NCBI RefSeq assembly: GCF_031884435.1
Contig: NZ_CP134779.1
Location: 1,054,001-1,118,000 of the forward strand
Origin: Bosea sp. 685
Lineage (GTDB): Bacteria > Pseudomonadota > Alphaproteobacteria > Rhizobiales > Beijerinckiaceae
Length of the DNA stretch: 64,000 nucleotides
Reading direction: 5' to 3'
The translations under genes were made by a program, and so were the position numbers. The stretch's first letter is position 1. The number at the start of each line of letters is the position of its first letter. The notes under the pieces are model-generated. The model saw only the letters and a list, made by a program, of their open reading frames with translations, was not told the DNA's origin and did no database searches. Shown here piece after piece: positions 23,060-33,574 of this stretch.

Positions 23060-24142
23060 TCACGCCGCTTTCGGCTTGCCGAAGGTCGGGTCGAGCTCGC
23101 CCTTGGCGTAGCGCTTGGCCATTTCGGCGGTGGTCGCGATGCGCTTGATCTTGCTGGCCTGGCCGGCGGTGTTGAACTCCTTCAGCCGCAGCGTGCAGAG
23201 CTTGGTCATCGCCTCCATGGCGGGCTTCAGGTATTTGCGCGGGTCGAACTCGCCGGGGTTCTCGGAAAGGATCTTCCGGATCTGGCCGGTCATCGCCATG
23301 CGGTTGTCGGTGTCGATGTTGATCTTGCGCACGCCATGCTTGATGCCGCGCTGGATTTCCTCGACCGGCACGCCCCAAGTCTGGGGCATCTTGCCGCCAT
23401 ACTGGTTGATGATGTCCTGGAGGTCCTGCGGAACGCTCGACGAGCCGTGCATGACGAGATGCATGTTCGGCAGCTTCTTGTGGATCTCCTCGATGATGTT
23501 CATCGCCAGGATCGCGCCGTCGGGCTTGCGGGTGAACTTGTAGGCACCGTGCGAGGTGCCCATGGCGATGGCGAGCGCATCGACCTTGGTCTCGGCGACG
23601 AACTTCACCGCTTCCTCGGGGTTGGTCAGGAGCTGGTCGTGGCTGAGCTTGCCCTCGAAGCCGTGGCCGTCCTCCTTCTCGCCTTCGCCTGATTCCAGCG
23701 AGCCAAGCACGCCGAGCTCGCCCTCGACGGAGATGCCGCCGAGATGGGCCATCTCGGTCACGGTCTTGGTCACGCCGACATTGTAGTCCCAGTCGCCAGG
23801 CGTCTTGCCGTCGGCCTTGAGCGAGCCGTCCATCATCACCGAGGTGAAGCCGGCCTGGATCGCGGTCATGCAGGTCGCCGGCTCATTGCCGTGGTCGAGA
23901 TGCACGCAGACGGGGATGTGCGGATAAATCTCGGTGACAGCGTCCATCATGTGCTTGAGCATGATGTCGTTGGCGTAGGAGCGCGCTCCGCGCGAGGCCT
24001 GGATGATGACGGGGGCGTCGGTTGCGTCCGCGGCCGCCATGATGGCCAGGGCCTGCTCCATGTTGTTGATGTTGAAGGCAGGCACGCCGTAATCATGTTC
24101 GGCGGCGTGATCGAGCAACTGGCGGAGCGTAATACGGGCCAC
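23060..24142 (-). CDS. fba: Class II fructose-bisphosphate aldolase
   Basis: The 360-residue enzyme ([21 protein letters not shown]) splits or makes fructose-1,6-bisphosphate; the family also handles sedoheptulose bisphosphate. Zinc and substrate motifs are [15 protein letters not shown] near residue 80, [14 protein letters not shown] near 105, [21 protein letters not shown] near 140 and [17 protein letters not shown] near 270. The start is GTG at 24142, with GGAGG nine bases upstream; the longer open frame has no such site. Last gene of the tkt-gap-pgk-fba group, ending in a strong terminator. Confidence 0.95.
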   Translation of the reverse strand: MARITLRQLLDHAAEHDYGVPAFNINNMEQALAIMAAADATDAPVIIQASRGARSYANDIMLKHMMDAVTEIYPHIPVCVHLDHGNEPATCMTAIQAGFTSVMMDGSLKADGKTPGDWDYNVGVTKTVTEMAHLGGISVEGELGVLGSLESGEGEKEDGHGFEGKLSHDQLLTNPEEAVKFVAETKVDALAIAMGTSHGAYKFTRKPDGAILAMNIIEEIHKKLPNMHLVMHGSSSVPQDLQDIINQYGGKMPQTWGVPVEEIQRGIKHGVRKINIDTDNRMAMTGQIRKILSENPGEFDPRKYLKPAMEAMTKLCTLRLKEFNTAGQASKIKRIATTAEMAKRYAKGELDPTFGKPKAA

Positions 24143-24245
24143 GGAGGTCCTCCCGGTTGGCGTCAGGTTTCCGGGAGGATGTAGGGCCAATGGCCCTGTT
24201 TCGCAAAGAAAAAGCTGCGCTCGTCGTGAACGGAGCGGCGGGTTT

Positions 24246-25439
24246 TCAGCTCAGCCGCAATGCCTCGACGCCCGGCAGCGCCTTGCCTTCCATCCATTCC
24301 AGGAAGGCGCCGCCCGCGGTCGAGATGTAGGTCAGGTCGTCGGCGACGCCGGCATGGTTCATGGCCGCGACGGTGTCGCCGCCGCCGGCGACGGCGACGA
24401 GCTGGCCGGCCTTGACGCGCTTGGCGGCGGCCCTGGCGACGGTGACGGTGGCCGTGTCGAAGGGCGGTAGTTCAAAGGCCCCAAAAGGCCCGTTCCAGAC
24501 CAGCGTCTTGACCTGGTCGAGCTTCAGCACGACCTCGGCGACGCTGAGCGGGCCGGCGTCCAGGATCATCTCGTCGGGCTCGACCTCGCCGATCTGGATG
24601 ACGCGATGGCCGGGATGGGCCTTGAATTCGCGCGCGACCAGCGCATCGACCGGCAGCATGATCTCGCAGCCGGCCGCCTTGGCCTTGGCCTCGATCTCGC
24701 GGGCGGTGCCGACGAGGTCGTGCTCGCAGAGCGACTTGCCGACATTGATGCCGCGCGCGGCAAGGAAGGTGTTGGCCATGCCGCCGCCGATGACGAGCAC
24801 GTCGACCTTCTTGACCAGATTGCCGAGCAGATCGAGCTTGGTCGAGACTTTTGCGCCGCCGACGATCGCCATCACCGGGCGGGCGGGGTTGTCGAGCCCG
24901 GCGGAAAGCGCTTCCAGTTCGGCCTGCATGGAGCGGCCGGCGAAGGCCGGCAGGACGTGGGCGAGGCCTTCGGTCGAGGCATGGGCGCGGTGCGCCGCCG
25001 AGAAGGCGTCGTTGACGAAGAGGTCGCCATTGGCGGCGAGCGCCTTGACGAAGGCGGGGTCGTTTGTCTCGTCGCCGGCGTGGAAGCGGGTGTTCTCGAG
25101 CAGCAGGACCTCGCCGTTCTTCGCCGCCGAGACGGCCTTGGCGACATCCTCGCCGATGCAATCCTCGACGAAGGTGACGGGTTGGCCGAGCGCATGGGCG
25201 AGCGCCACCGCGACCGGCTTCAGGCTGTCCTTGGCGTCACGGCCCTTGGGGCGGCCGAAATGGGCGAGCAGGATGACCTTGCCGCCCTTGTCGGAGATCT
25301 CGCGGATCGTCGGCAGCACGCGCTCGATGCGCGTCGCGTCCGTGACCTTGCCGTTCTCCATGGGCACGTTGAGATCGACGCGGACCAGGACGCGCTTGCC
25401 GGCGAGATCGGCGTGATTGAGGGTGCGGAAGGCAGTCAT
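24246..25439 (-). CDS. pgk: Phosphoglycerate kinase
   Basis: The 397-residue enzyme transfers phosphate between 1,3-bisphosphoglycerate and ADP. The N-terminus ([21 protein letters not shown]), [46 protein letters not shown] and the C-terminal [15 protein letters not shown] are all intact, so both lobes are complete. The ATG at 25439 gives the conserved start; the frame is open beyond it into the preceding gene. It follows the glycolipid-binding-like gene by 10 bases and precedes fba by 103. Confidence 0.96.
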   Translation of the reverse strand: MTAFRTLNHADLAGKRVLVRVDLNVPMENGKVTDATRIERVLPTIREISDKGGKVILLAHFGRPKGRDAKDSLKPVAVALAHALGQPVTFVEDCIGEDVAKAVSAAKNGEVLLLENTRFHAGDETNDPAFVKALAANGDLFVNDAFSAAHRAHASTEGLAHVLPAFAGRSMQAELEALSAGLDNPARPVMAIVGGAKVSTKLDLLGNLVKKVDVLVIGGGMANTFLAARGINVGKSLCEHDLVGTAREIEAKAKAAGCEIMLPVDALVAREFKAHPGHRVIQIGEVEPDEMILDAGPLSVAEVVLKLDQVKTLVWNGPFGAFELPPFDTATVTVARAAAKRVKAGQLVAVAGGGDTVAAMNHAGVADDLTYISTAGGAFLEWMEGKALPGVEALRLS

Positions 25440-25449
25440 CGCGCTCTCT

Positions 25450-26019
25450 TCAAAGGCGTTGGAACAGGGTGGGATAATCCATGACGAGGCCATCCTCGTC
25501 GACGGGCAGATCGGCGGTGAAGCTGCGGTCGGCTGCCTTGTAGCGAAACAGGCGCGGACCAAGGCAGGCATAGGTCTGAGCATCGACCGAAGGTTCGAAG
25601 GTGCCGAAGGACACATACAGCATCGTGAAGCCGTGTTCCGTTCCCGTTTGCCAGGCCGCGCGGCGGATCGGCAGCGTATTGGTGAAGGGCGTTCCGGCCA
25701 GGTCGATGTCGATGCAACCGTCGAAGTCGGGCAGATGGCCGCGCCGGCTGTCGTACCAAGCGCCATCACGCCGCGTCATCTCGAGGCCGCGACCATCGGT
25801 CGTGGAGACCGCGAAGGATCGCACCGAGAAATCGAGATCGCAGGCGATCTTGTAAGTCACCCCGTAAGGCGTACCGCCGCGCGCGCCGATCACGACCGCC
25901 TCGGCATGAACGGTCTCAGCTGTCGCCGAGATCGTCAGATGTTCCAGCCCTTCCCCGCCCAGGCCCTGCCAGCGGACGCTGCGTCTCGCTTCGAGGCATT
26001 GGACGGGCCGAAAGCTCAT
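25450..26019 (-). CDS. Putative glycolipid-binding family protein
   Basis: The 189-residue product matches the putative glycolipid-binding family in its pattern of a beta-rich domain: [19 protein letters not shown], the Y-x-V-x-cysteine strand [43 protein letters not shown] with the last part highly typical, and [20 protein letters not shown]. No signal peptide. It overlaps the preceding small gene by four bases and is 10 bases before pgk. Why a lipid-binding-like protein sits in a glycolytic operon is unknown. Confidence 0.78.
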   Translation of the reverse strand: MSFRPVQCLEARRSVRWQGLGGEGLEHLTISATAETVHAEAVVIGARGGTPYGVTYKIACDLDFSVRSFAVSTTDGRGLEMTRRDGAWYDSRRGHLPDFDGCIDIDLAGTPFTNTLPIRRAAWQTGTEHGFTMLYVSFGTFEPSVDAQTYACLGPRLFRYKAADRSFTADLPVDEDGLVMDYPTLFQRL

Positions 26020-26474
26020 CGCGACAACAGTCCCGGGATCAGGCCCGGCACGCCGTATTTCAGGACGAGCACGGTCAGGATGACGGTGAGGACAGCGGTG
26101 GCGAGGCCGGTGATGAACAGGGCCCCGAAGCGCGGCGTCGCATCGACGCGCTGGCGCAGCGCGGCAACCTCGCCGGAGATGCCGGCAAAATCCATGGAGC
26201 CGGCGGCGTTGTCGACCTTATGGGCGCTACGCTCAAGCGAGGCTTCGGCGCGTGTCAGGACGGCCTCGTAGCGGGCGAATTTCTCCTCGATGCGCGCCGC
26301 TTTCTCCTCGATCCGGGAGAGCTGGTCGAGCCCGCGCGGCTCGCTTGCGGGCGTGTCCGCAGCCGGGGTCGCGCTGCCGACGATGTAAGGCGTGCCATGG
26401 GACGGCGCAGGCGTGACGATGGTCGGCTCGGCGGCGCTGGCCGGGGCTGCGACGGTCGGCTCGATCTTGGCCAT
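26016..26474 (-). CDS. Small coiled-coil, C-terminally anchored membrane protein
   Basis: The 152-residue protein (MAKIEPTVAAPASAAEP) has a Pro/Ala-rich N-terminus. A coiled-coil stretch follows (SRIEEKAARIEEKFARYEAV ... EVAALRQRVDAT, about residues 58-115), then one C-terminal hydrophobic helix (ALFITGLATAVLTVILTVLVL). I recognise no family. The start is set at ATG 26474 (GGA six bases away); ATG 26489 is possible. Upstream is a 33-bp tandem repeat. Its stop overlaps the next gene start by four bases, so it is part of the gap-pgk operon. Confidence 0.65.
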   Translation of the reverse strand: MAKIEPTVAAPASAAEPTIVTPAPSHGTPYIVGSATPAADTPASEPRGLDQLSRIEEKAARIEEKFARYEAVLTRAEASLERSAHKVDNAAGSMDFAGISGEVAALRQRVDATPRFGALFITGLATAVLTVILTVLVLKYGVPGLIPGLLSR

Positions 26475-26489
26475 GGGATGTCCGTTCAT

Positions 26490-26589
26490 GCGAGGGAAAC
26501 AGGGAAGGCCGCGCCCGGATGGGCGAGGGAAACAGGGAAGGCCGCGCCCGGATGGGCGAGGGAAACTGGGAAGGCCGCGCCCCGGATGG
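26490..26589. repeat. Three tandem copies of a 33-bp unit
   Basis: The unit begins GCGAGGGAAACAGGGAAGG and ends CGCCCGGATGG; copies are at 26490-26522, 26523-26555 and 26556-26589 (the last with one base change and one extra C). It fills the gap between gap and the coiled-coil gene. Because the unit is a multiple of three it leaves a frame open, but there is no ribosome site for it. Confidence 0.85.
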
Positions 26590-26611
26590 GCGCGGCATCG
26601 CTCGGGTTGGA

Positions 26612-27622
26612 TCAGAGCAGCTTGGCCATGGCGACGGCGGTGTCGCTCATGCGGTTCGAGAAGCCCCACTCATTGTCGTACCAGGACATCACGCTGACGA
26701 ACTTGTCGTCCATGACCTTGGTCTGGTCGAGCGCGAAGGTCGACGAGGCCGGATCATGGTTGAAGTCGATCGAGACATTGGGCTGGTCGGTGACGGCCAG
26801 GATGCCCTTGAGCGGCCCGCGCTTGCTAGCCTTCAGGATCGCCTCGTTGATCTTCTCGACCGTGGTCTTGCGCTTCGAGAGGAACTTGAAGTCGACCATC
26901 GAGACGTTGGGTGTCGGCACGCGCACCGACACGCCGTCGAGCCGGCCCTTGAGCTCGGGGATGACGAGGCCGATCGCCTTGGCGGCGCCGGTGGAGGTCG
27001 GGATGATCGACATGGCGGCGGCGCGGCCGCGATAGAGATCCTTGTGCATCGTATCCAGCGTCGGCTGGTCGCCGGTATAGGCGTGGACCGTGGTCATGAA
27101 GCCCTTGTCGATGCCGACAGCGTCATGCAGCACGCGCACCAGCGGAGCCAGGCAGTTCGTGGTGCAGGACGCGTTCGAGACGATGATATGGTCCTTGGTC
27201 AGTTCGTGATGGTTCACGCCGTAGACCACGGTCAGATCGGCGCCGTCGCAGGGCGCCGAGACCAGGACGCGCTTGGCGCCGGCGGCGAGATGCGCCGAAG
27301 CCTTGTCCTTGGTCGTGAAGATGCCGGTGCATTCGAAGGCGATATCGACGCCGAGCGCCTTGTGCGGCAGGTCCTTGGGATCGCGGATCGCGGTGACCTT
27401 GATCGGCCCGCGGCCGACATCGATCGTGTCGCCCGAGACGGTCACGGTGCCGGGGAAGCGGCCATGGACTGAATCGAAGCGGAAGAGATGGGCGTTGGTC
27501 TCGACAGGGCCGAGATCGTTGATCGCCACGACCTCGATATCCTTGCGCTTCGACTCGATGATCGCGCGCAGGACGTTGCGCCCGATGCGGCCGAAGCCGT
27601 TGATCGCCACCTTGACCGTCAT
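26612..27622 (-). CDS. gap: Glyceraldehyde-3-phosphate dehydrogenase
   Basis: The 336-residue enzyme starts [19 protein letters not shown] (NAD(P)-binding). The catalytic cysteine is in [13 protein letters not shown] near residue 152; HAYTGDQ and [21 protein letters not shown] are the phosphate-site motifs, and [13 protein letters not shown] closes the protein. It oxidises glyceraldehyde 3-phosphate to 1,3-bisphosphoglycerate. It follows tkt by 119 bases and leads into the rest of the glycolytic genes. The start ATG at 27622 is preceded by GGAGAGG. Confidence 0.96.
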   Translation of the reverse strand: MTVKVAINGFGRIGRNVLRAIIESKRKDIEVVAINDLGPVETNAHLFRFDSVHGRFPGTVTVSGDTIDVGRGPIKVTAIRDPKDLPHKALGVDIAFECTGIFTTKDKASAHLAAGAKRVLVSAPCDGADLTVVYGVNHHELTKDHIIVSNASCTTNCLAPLVRVLHDAVGIDKGFMTTVHAYTGDQPTLDTMHKDLYRGRAAAMSIIPTSTGAAKAIGLVIPELKGRLDGVSVRVPTPNVSMVDFKFLSKRKTTVEKINEAILKASKRGPLKGILAVTDQPNVSIDFNHDPASSTFALDQTKVMDDKFVSVMSWYDNEWGFSNRMSDTAVAMAKLL

Positions 27623-27741
27623 CTCAATCCTCTCCTTCGCCGAGTTGCGGCGCCTTGGGCCGTCATACACGCGGGCAAATCGGCCAAACGATGACCGAAC
27701 GCAAGGCCCTTTGCGGGAATATCTGCCTTGTTTGGCAAGCC

Positions 27742-29739
<1,998 letters not shown>

Positions 29740-30063
29740 GGTATTTCAGGCTCCCGCCGGCGAATGGGGCAAGGCCGCGGCCGGCTCCCGTTTCAAAGAC
29801 GGGGCGACGGCGGTCGCTATGTATAATCTCGGCCGATTGCCGACCGGGCTCGATTAGGCTGCCGGATCGACCTGAGTCAATTCGCTCCTCAGGCGTTTCG
29901 GCCATGCGAGGGGCAAGGCGGCCCCGAGACGGCGGCTGAGCAACCGCGCGCAAGCCCTTGGGATCGGGCGGCTCCTGGCCGGGCTTGCGATTCACGTTTC
30001 GCCCGCAGATGCGCTAGTGTCGCGAATCGAGTGAGCCGGCTTCGTTCTGAAGGAGGAAAGACG
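29740..30063. other. Divergent gap between tkt and DUF4164, no gene seen
   Basis: This 324-bp gap must hold promoters in both directions. A TATAAT hexamer at 29822 has no convincing -35 at the right distance on either strand. No hairpin, repeat of the dispersed families, or ORF with a ribosome site was found apart from AGGAGG just before 30064. Confidence 0.4.
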
Positions 30064-30363
30064 GTGGCGAGCCTGATGCTGGAGAATGCGCTCGCGCGCC
30101 TCGACGGCGCGTTGGGACAGCTTGAAGCCGCCGCCCGCCGCCGTATCGAGGCGGAACGCGGGCGCGCCAATCTCGAGACGGAACTGACCCTGATGCAGGA
30201 CGACCGCGCCCGGCTTGCCGCCGAGCTCGATGGCGCCGTCTCCCGGCTCGGCGAGGTCGAGAGCGCAGCCACCGATGTCGATCAGCGGCTGGAGCGGGCG
30301 ATGAACGTCATCGGCGCGGTGATCACGCGTGCGCAGGCTGAGATGCCTCATCTGGATCATTGA
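30064..30363 (+). CDS. DUF4164 coiled-coil protein
   Basis: The 99-residue product (ASLMLENALARLDGALGQLE) is nearly all coiled coil, matching DUF4164, a small rhizobial family encoded next to zapA. The GTG at 30064 is chosen because AGGAGGAAAGAC lies just upstream; a GTG at 30031 in the same frame has no such site. It ends 12 bases before zapA and is surely co-transcribed. A role alongside ZapA at the Z-ring, like that of ZapB, is a plausible inference. Confidence 0.82.
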   Translation: MASLMLENALARLDGALGQLEAAARRRIEAERGRANLETELTLMQDDRARLAAELDGAVSRLGEVESAATDVDQRLERAMNVIGAVITRAQAEMPHLDH

Positions 30364-30375
30364 GCGGGGGCGACC

Positions 30376-30744
30376 ATGCCGCAAGTCAACGTCACCATCG
30401 CCGGGAAGGCCTATCGCATGGCCTGCGGAGAGGGCGAGGAGCCGCATCTGGAGGGGCTGGCCCGGCTCTATGACGGCAAGATCGACGAGATGCGCCAGGC
30501 CTTCGGCGAGATCGGCGACATGCGCCTGCATGTGATGGCGGCGCTGATGGTCGCCGACGAGGTCTCCGAGCTCAGGCAGAAGGTCGCCGCCATGGAGATG
30601 CAACTGGCCGCCGTGCAGGGCGACGCCGGGGCGGCCGATCACCGCCTGAACGAGGTCGAGGACCGCGCAGCCGAGGCGCTGATGGCGGCGGCTGAGCGCA
30701 TCGAGGGCGTGGCGCGCAGTCTGGTCCCGGCGCCTGTCGGCTGA
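30376..30744 (+). CDS. zapA: Cell division protein ZapA
   Basis: The 122-residue protein starts MPQVNVTIAGKAYRMACGEGEEPHL and continues LEGLARLYDGKIDEMR ... LHVMAALMVADEV, the ZapA globular domain, followed by a long coiled coil. ZapA bundles FtsZ filaments at mid-cell. In relatives zapA is commonly followed by 6S RNA and fthC; here a three-gene insert separates them. Confidence 0.92.
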   Translation: MPQVNVTIAGKAYRMACGEGEEPHLEGLARLYDGKIDEMRQAFGEIGDMRLHVMAALMVADEVSELRQKVAAMEMQLAAVQGDAGAADHRLNEVEDRAAEALMAAAERIEGVARSLVPAPVG

Positions 30745-30804
30745 TATTGCCGGGCTTTCGATCACGTTTCCGCGGCTGCCTGCGAAGCCGCCGGGAGTTC
30801 CTGA

Positions 30805-31326
30805 ATGCCGGCTGACATGAACCGCTCGGTGAGCTTCACCTTGACGGCGGACGATTACGCGGCGGCGAACAAGCTGCATGTGCTGAACATCTACCGGGAC
30901 CGTTTCCGGCTCGCCATGATTGCCGCGGGAGTGCTGCTCTACGCGCTGTTCATCGGCTCTGACTATGCCAGCGGCTGGTCGTTCGGGGCTTTCGCAGGTA
31001 TCGTTCACCTGTTCGCGTTCTTGCTGCTGCTGTTGCCGTTCCTGAGCTATTTCCTGTTCGCGCCGGACATGGCGCGGAAGACTTTCCGGAAGCAGAAATC
31101 GCTCCAGCAGCCGCTCACCTGGTCATGGTCGGAAGCGGGGCTGAGGGTGGCGAGCGATAGCGGTGAGTGGCTGACGCCCTGGGAGCACTATCTCAAGCGG
31201 GCTGAGAATGCCGAGATGTTCCTGTTTTATCAGGCGCCACGCCTGTTCCAGATCGTGCCGAAACGCGCCCTGACGCCGGAGCAAATGGCCGACCTGCGGG
31301 GATGCGCCGATCGGGTGGCCGGGTAG
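30805..31326 (+). CDS. YcxB-like membrane protein
   Basis: The 173-residue product has two membrane helices (about residues 38-55 and 63-85, LHVLNIYRDRFRLAMIAAGVLL is the lead-in). A soluble C-terminal domain follows with LTWSWSEAGLRVASDSGEW, WEHYLKRAENAEMFLFYQ and FQIVPKRALTPEQ, the YcxB-like pattern. Function unknown. The alternative start ATG 30817 is 4 codons in. It stands between zapA and a TetR regulator on the same strand. Confidence 0.75.
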   Translation: MPADMNRSVSFTLTADDYAAANKLHVLNIYRDRFRLAMIAAGVLLYALFIGSDYASGWSFGAFAGIVHLFAFLLLLLPFLSYFLFAPDMARKTFRKQKSLQQPLTWSWSEAGLRVASDSGEWLTPWEHYLKRAENAEMFLFYQAPRLFQIVPKRALTPEQMADLRGCADRVAG

Positions 31327-31363
31327 GGAGGCGAGACTGGGGAAGTGGCTTTCCAGATCGGGC

Positions 31364-31392
31364 TTGATTTGGAAATGATCGTTTCCTATAAA
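31364..31392 (+). promoter_or_regulatory. Promoter with built-in operator before the TetR gene
   Basis: TTGATT (31364-31369) and TATAAA (31387-31392) are exactly 17 bases apart. The spacer is filled by the dyad GGAAATGATCGTTTCC (31371-31386). Transcription would begin about at the ATG at 31399, so the mRNA is likely leaderless. A related dyad precedes the MFS gene. Confidence 0.6.
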
Positions 31393-31398
31393 TGGAGC

Positions 31399-32028
31399 AT
31401 GGCCAATGTCGCCCCGTCATCCGCATCGATCTCCGTTTCGCGCAGCCGCGGCCGGCCGCGCGAATTCGATATGAATGACGCGCTCGACAAGGCCGTGCGA
31501 GTCTTCTGCGCACGCGGCTATCACGCTACCTCGATCGGCGACCTGACCGAGGCCATGCAACTGGCCCAGGGCAGCGTCTACAAGGCCTTCAAGGATAAGC
31601 GGGCGGTGTTCCTGGCGGCGTTCGACCGCAACAAGGCTGTGCGCGCAGAAAAGCTGCAGGATGCCGTCGGCGCTGGCGGGACGGGACTCGAGCGTATTCG
31701 CAAGGTCCTGGCCTTCTATGCCGAGGCCTCGCACGGCGCCGAAGGGCGGCAGGGCTGCCTGGTCGTCGGCAGTGCGGCGGAGCTTGCGATCTTCGATGAC
31801 GAGGTGGCGCAGCGGGTCGCGGCGAGCCTCGACAGGAACGAGGCGCTGCTGGCCGGCCTGATCCGGCAAGGGCAGGCGGATGGCTCGATCCCGGCCCATC
31901 TCGACAGCGCGGCTATGGCCCGGCTGATGCTCTGCCTTGTCCAGGGCATGCGCGTGGTCGGCAAGACCGGCCGCAGCCGCGACGAGATGGCGGCCGTGGT
32001 GGAGGTCGCGATGAAGGCGCTCGCCTGA
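31399..32028 (+). CDS. TetR-family regulator of the adjacent efflux gene
   Basis: The 209-residue protein has a TetR helix-turn-helix (RPREFDMNDALDKAVRVFCARGYHATSIGDLTEAM, recognition helix QGSVYKAFKDKRAVFLAAF). A ligand domain follows with QGCLVVGSAAELAIFDDEV, a segment common in regulators of the YxaF/AcuR type. The ATG at 31399 sits seven bases past the -10 hexamer, so it has no ribosome site and is probably read as a leaderless message; ATG 31345 upstream lies before the promoter. It most likely represses itself and the MFS exporter. Confidence 0.85.
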   Translation: MANVAPSSASISVSRSRGRPREFDMNDALDKAVRVFCARGYHATSIGDLTEAMQLAQGSVYKAFKDKRAVFLAAFDRNKAVRAEKLQDAVGAGGTGLERIRKVLAFYAEASHGAEGRQGCLVVGSAAELAIFDDEVAQRVAASLDRNEALLAGLIRQGQADGSIPAHLDSAAMARLMLCLVQGMRVVGKTGRSRDEMAAVVEVAMKALA

Positions 32029-32033
32029 TCTTT

Positions 32034-32060
32034 TTGACAATTTAGGAAACGATTATTCTC
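32034..32060 (+). promoter_or_regulatory. MFS promoter with second TetR operator copy
   Basis: TTGACA at 32034 is a strong -35. GGAAACGATTATTCTC at 32045-32060 matches the reverse complement of the dyad before the TetR gene in 13 of 16 positions. This ties both genes to the same repressor. The -10 is not clear. Confidence 0.5.
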
Positions 32061-32076
32061 TATTCTGGAGCTCCTG

Positions 32077-33291
32077 ATGACAATCGCTGCGACCGCCGAC
32101 AATCCGCCTGATGAAGGCGCGCCGCCTGACGAAGGTGCAGTTTCCCCCTGGATCACCTTCGTCCTGGCGATGGCCTGCGGGTTGATCGCCGCCAACATCT
32201 ATTATGCTCAGCCTCTGGCCGGGCCGATCAGCGCTGCGCTGGGCTTGTCTGCGCAAGCGACGGGCCTGATCGTCACCCTGACGCAGATCGGCTATGGGCT
32301 GGGCCTGCTGCTGATCGTGCCGCTTGGCGACCTGATCGAAAACCGCCGCCTCGCCCTCACCATGATCGGCGTCGCTACGCTCGGTCTGCTCGGCGCCGCC
32401 CTGTCGACCGAGGCTCTGCCCTTCTTCGCCGCGGCATTGTTCATCGGCCTCGGCTCCGTCGCGGTGCAGGTGCTCGTGCCCTATGCCGCGCATATGGCGC
32501 CCGAGGCCGTGCGCGGTCGCGTCGTCGGCAATGTCATGAGCGGGCTGATGCTCGGCATCATGCTGGCGCGCCCGGTCTCCAGCTTCATCGCCGGATTGTC
32601 TTCATGGCACATGGTGTTCTTCCTCTCCGCCGGGGCGATGGTCGCGCTCGCCTTGCTCCTCTGGCGGACCCTGCCGCGCCGCGTGCCGGTGGCGAAGCTC
32701 CGCTATGGCGAGTTGCTGGCGTCGATGGGCCATCTGGCGGCGACGACGCCGATCCTGCAACGGCGCGCGCTCTATCAGGCCTGCCTGTTCGCCGCCTTCA
32801 GCCTGTTCTGGACGACGACACCGCTGCTGCTGGCGGGGCCGGTGTTCCAGCTCTCGCAGACCGGCATCGCCTTGTTCGCACTGGCGGGCGTGGCGGGCGC
32901 GGTCGCCTCGCCGATTGCCGGGCGGCTCGCCGACCGCGGCTGGACGAAGCCGGCCAGCATCTTCGCCATGCTTTCCGTCGCGGTCGCTTTCGCGATGACC
33001 CATCTCGGCGAGGCGGGCTCGACCTGGTCGCTTGGATTGCTGGTGGCGGCGGCGATCCTGCTCGATTTCGGCGTCTCCACCAATCTGGTGCTGGGGCAGC
33101 GCACGATTTTCGCACTCGGCGCGGAGCATCGCAGCCGCCTCAACGGGCTCTATATGGCGACCTTCTTCGCCGGCGGCGCGATCGGTTCGGCGCTTGGCGG
33201 CTGGGCCTTCGCGCAGGGCGGCTGGCCGCTCGCTTCCTGGATCGGCTTTGCGCTCCCGGTCGCGGCGCTGATCTATTTCGCGACGGAGTAG
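32077..33291 (+). CDS. MFS drug/metabolite exporter
   Basis: The 404-residue protein has 12 membrane segments with the early ACGLIAANIYYAQPLAGPIS and GLIVTLTQIGYGLGLLLIVPLGDLIENRRL (motif A between helices 2 and 3), typical of the YnfM-like branch of DHA1 exporters. Expression should be controlled by the TetR gene 48 bases upstream through the shared operator. GGAG seven bases before the ATG at 32077 sets the start. The substrate is not predictable. Confidence 0.9.
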   Translation: MTIAATADNPPDEGAPPDEGAVSPWITFVLAMACGLIAANIYYAQPLAGPISAALGLSAQATGLIVTLTQIGYGLGLLLIVPLGDLIENRRLALTMIGVATLGLLGAALSTEALPFFAAALFIGLGSVAVQVLVPYAAHMAPEAVRGRVVGNVMSGLMLGIMLARPVSSFIAGLSSWHMVFFLSAGAMVALALLLWRTLPRRVPVAKLRYGELLASMGHLAATTPILQRRALYQACLFAAFSLFWTTTPLLLAGPVFQLSQTGIALFALAGVAGAVASPIAGRLADRGWTKPASIFAMLSVAVAFAMTHLGEAGSTWSLGLLVAAAILLDFGVSTNLVLGQRTIFALGAEHRSRLNGLYMATFFAGGAIGSALGGWAFAQGGWPLASWIGFALPVAALIYFATE

Positions 33292-33404
33292 AGCTTGCGG
33301 AGCGCCACCCCCAGTGGCGCTTCTCCCGACTGTGGACATCCGAACTGAAACGCGCTCCGGCCGAGATGCCCACTGGCGCTTTGCCGGCGCGCATCTTACA
33401 TTGC

Positions 33405-33563
33405 TGATGCGGGGCTGCCTGGTGCGTGCGAGAACTGTATTCCCGGGCCCATACGACTCCCTAGGGAGCTGTCCCTGACCGGGTCCCTGGACCCGGACAC
33501 ACGGCGCCCACCTACTTCAGTAGGTGTCCCGGGATCGAAATCTCCACGGCCAAGGTGGCTCCG
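33405..33563 (+). ncRNA. ssrS: 6S RNA (SsrS)
   Basis: The stretch just before fthC shows the alphaproteobacterial 6S layout. TTCCCGGG (33440) pairs with CCCGGGAT near 33529, enclosing ACTCCCTAGGGAGC. A terminal CCGGGTCC/GGACCCGG hairpin lies near 33479-33496, then the telltale ACACGGCGCCCACC and the CACCTACT/AGTAGGTG hairpin. 6S RNA binds sigma-70 RNA polymerase and restrains transcription in stationary phase. Its place before fthC is the conserved location. End points are approximate. Confidence 0.8.
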
Positions 33564-33574
33564 TACTTCCCATC

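Noticed and set aside
26490..26589. CRISPR-like array or repeat-coding ORF
   Set aside because: The three 33-bp units are directly adjacent with no spacers, no cas genes exist in the window, and no ribosome site precedes a frame through them.
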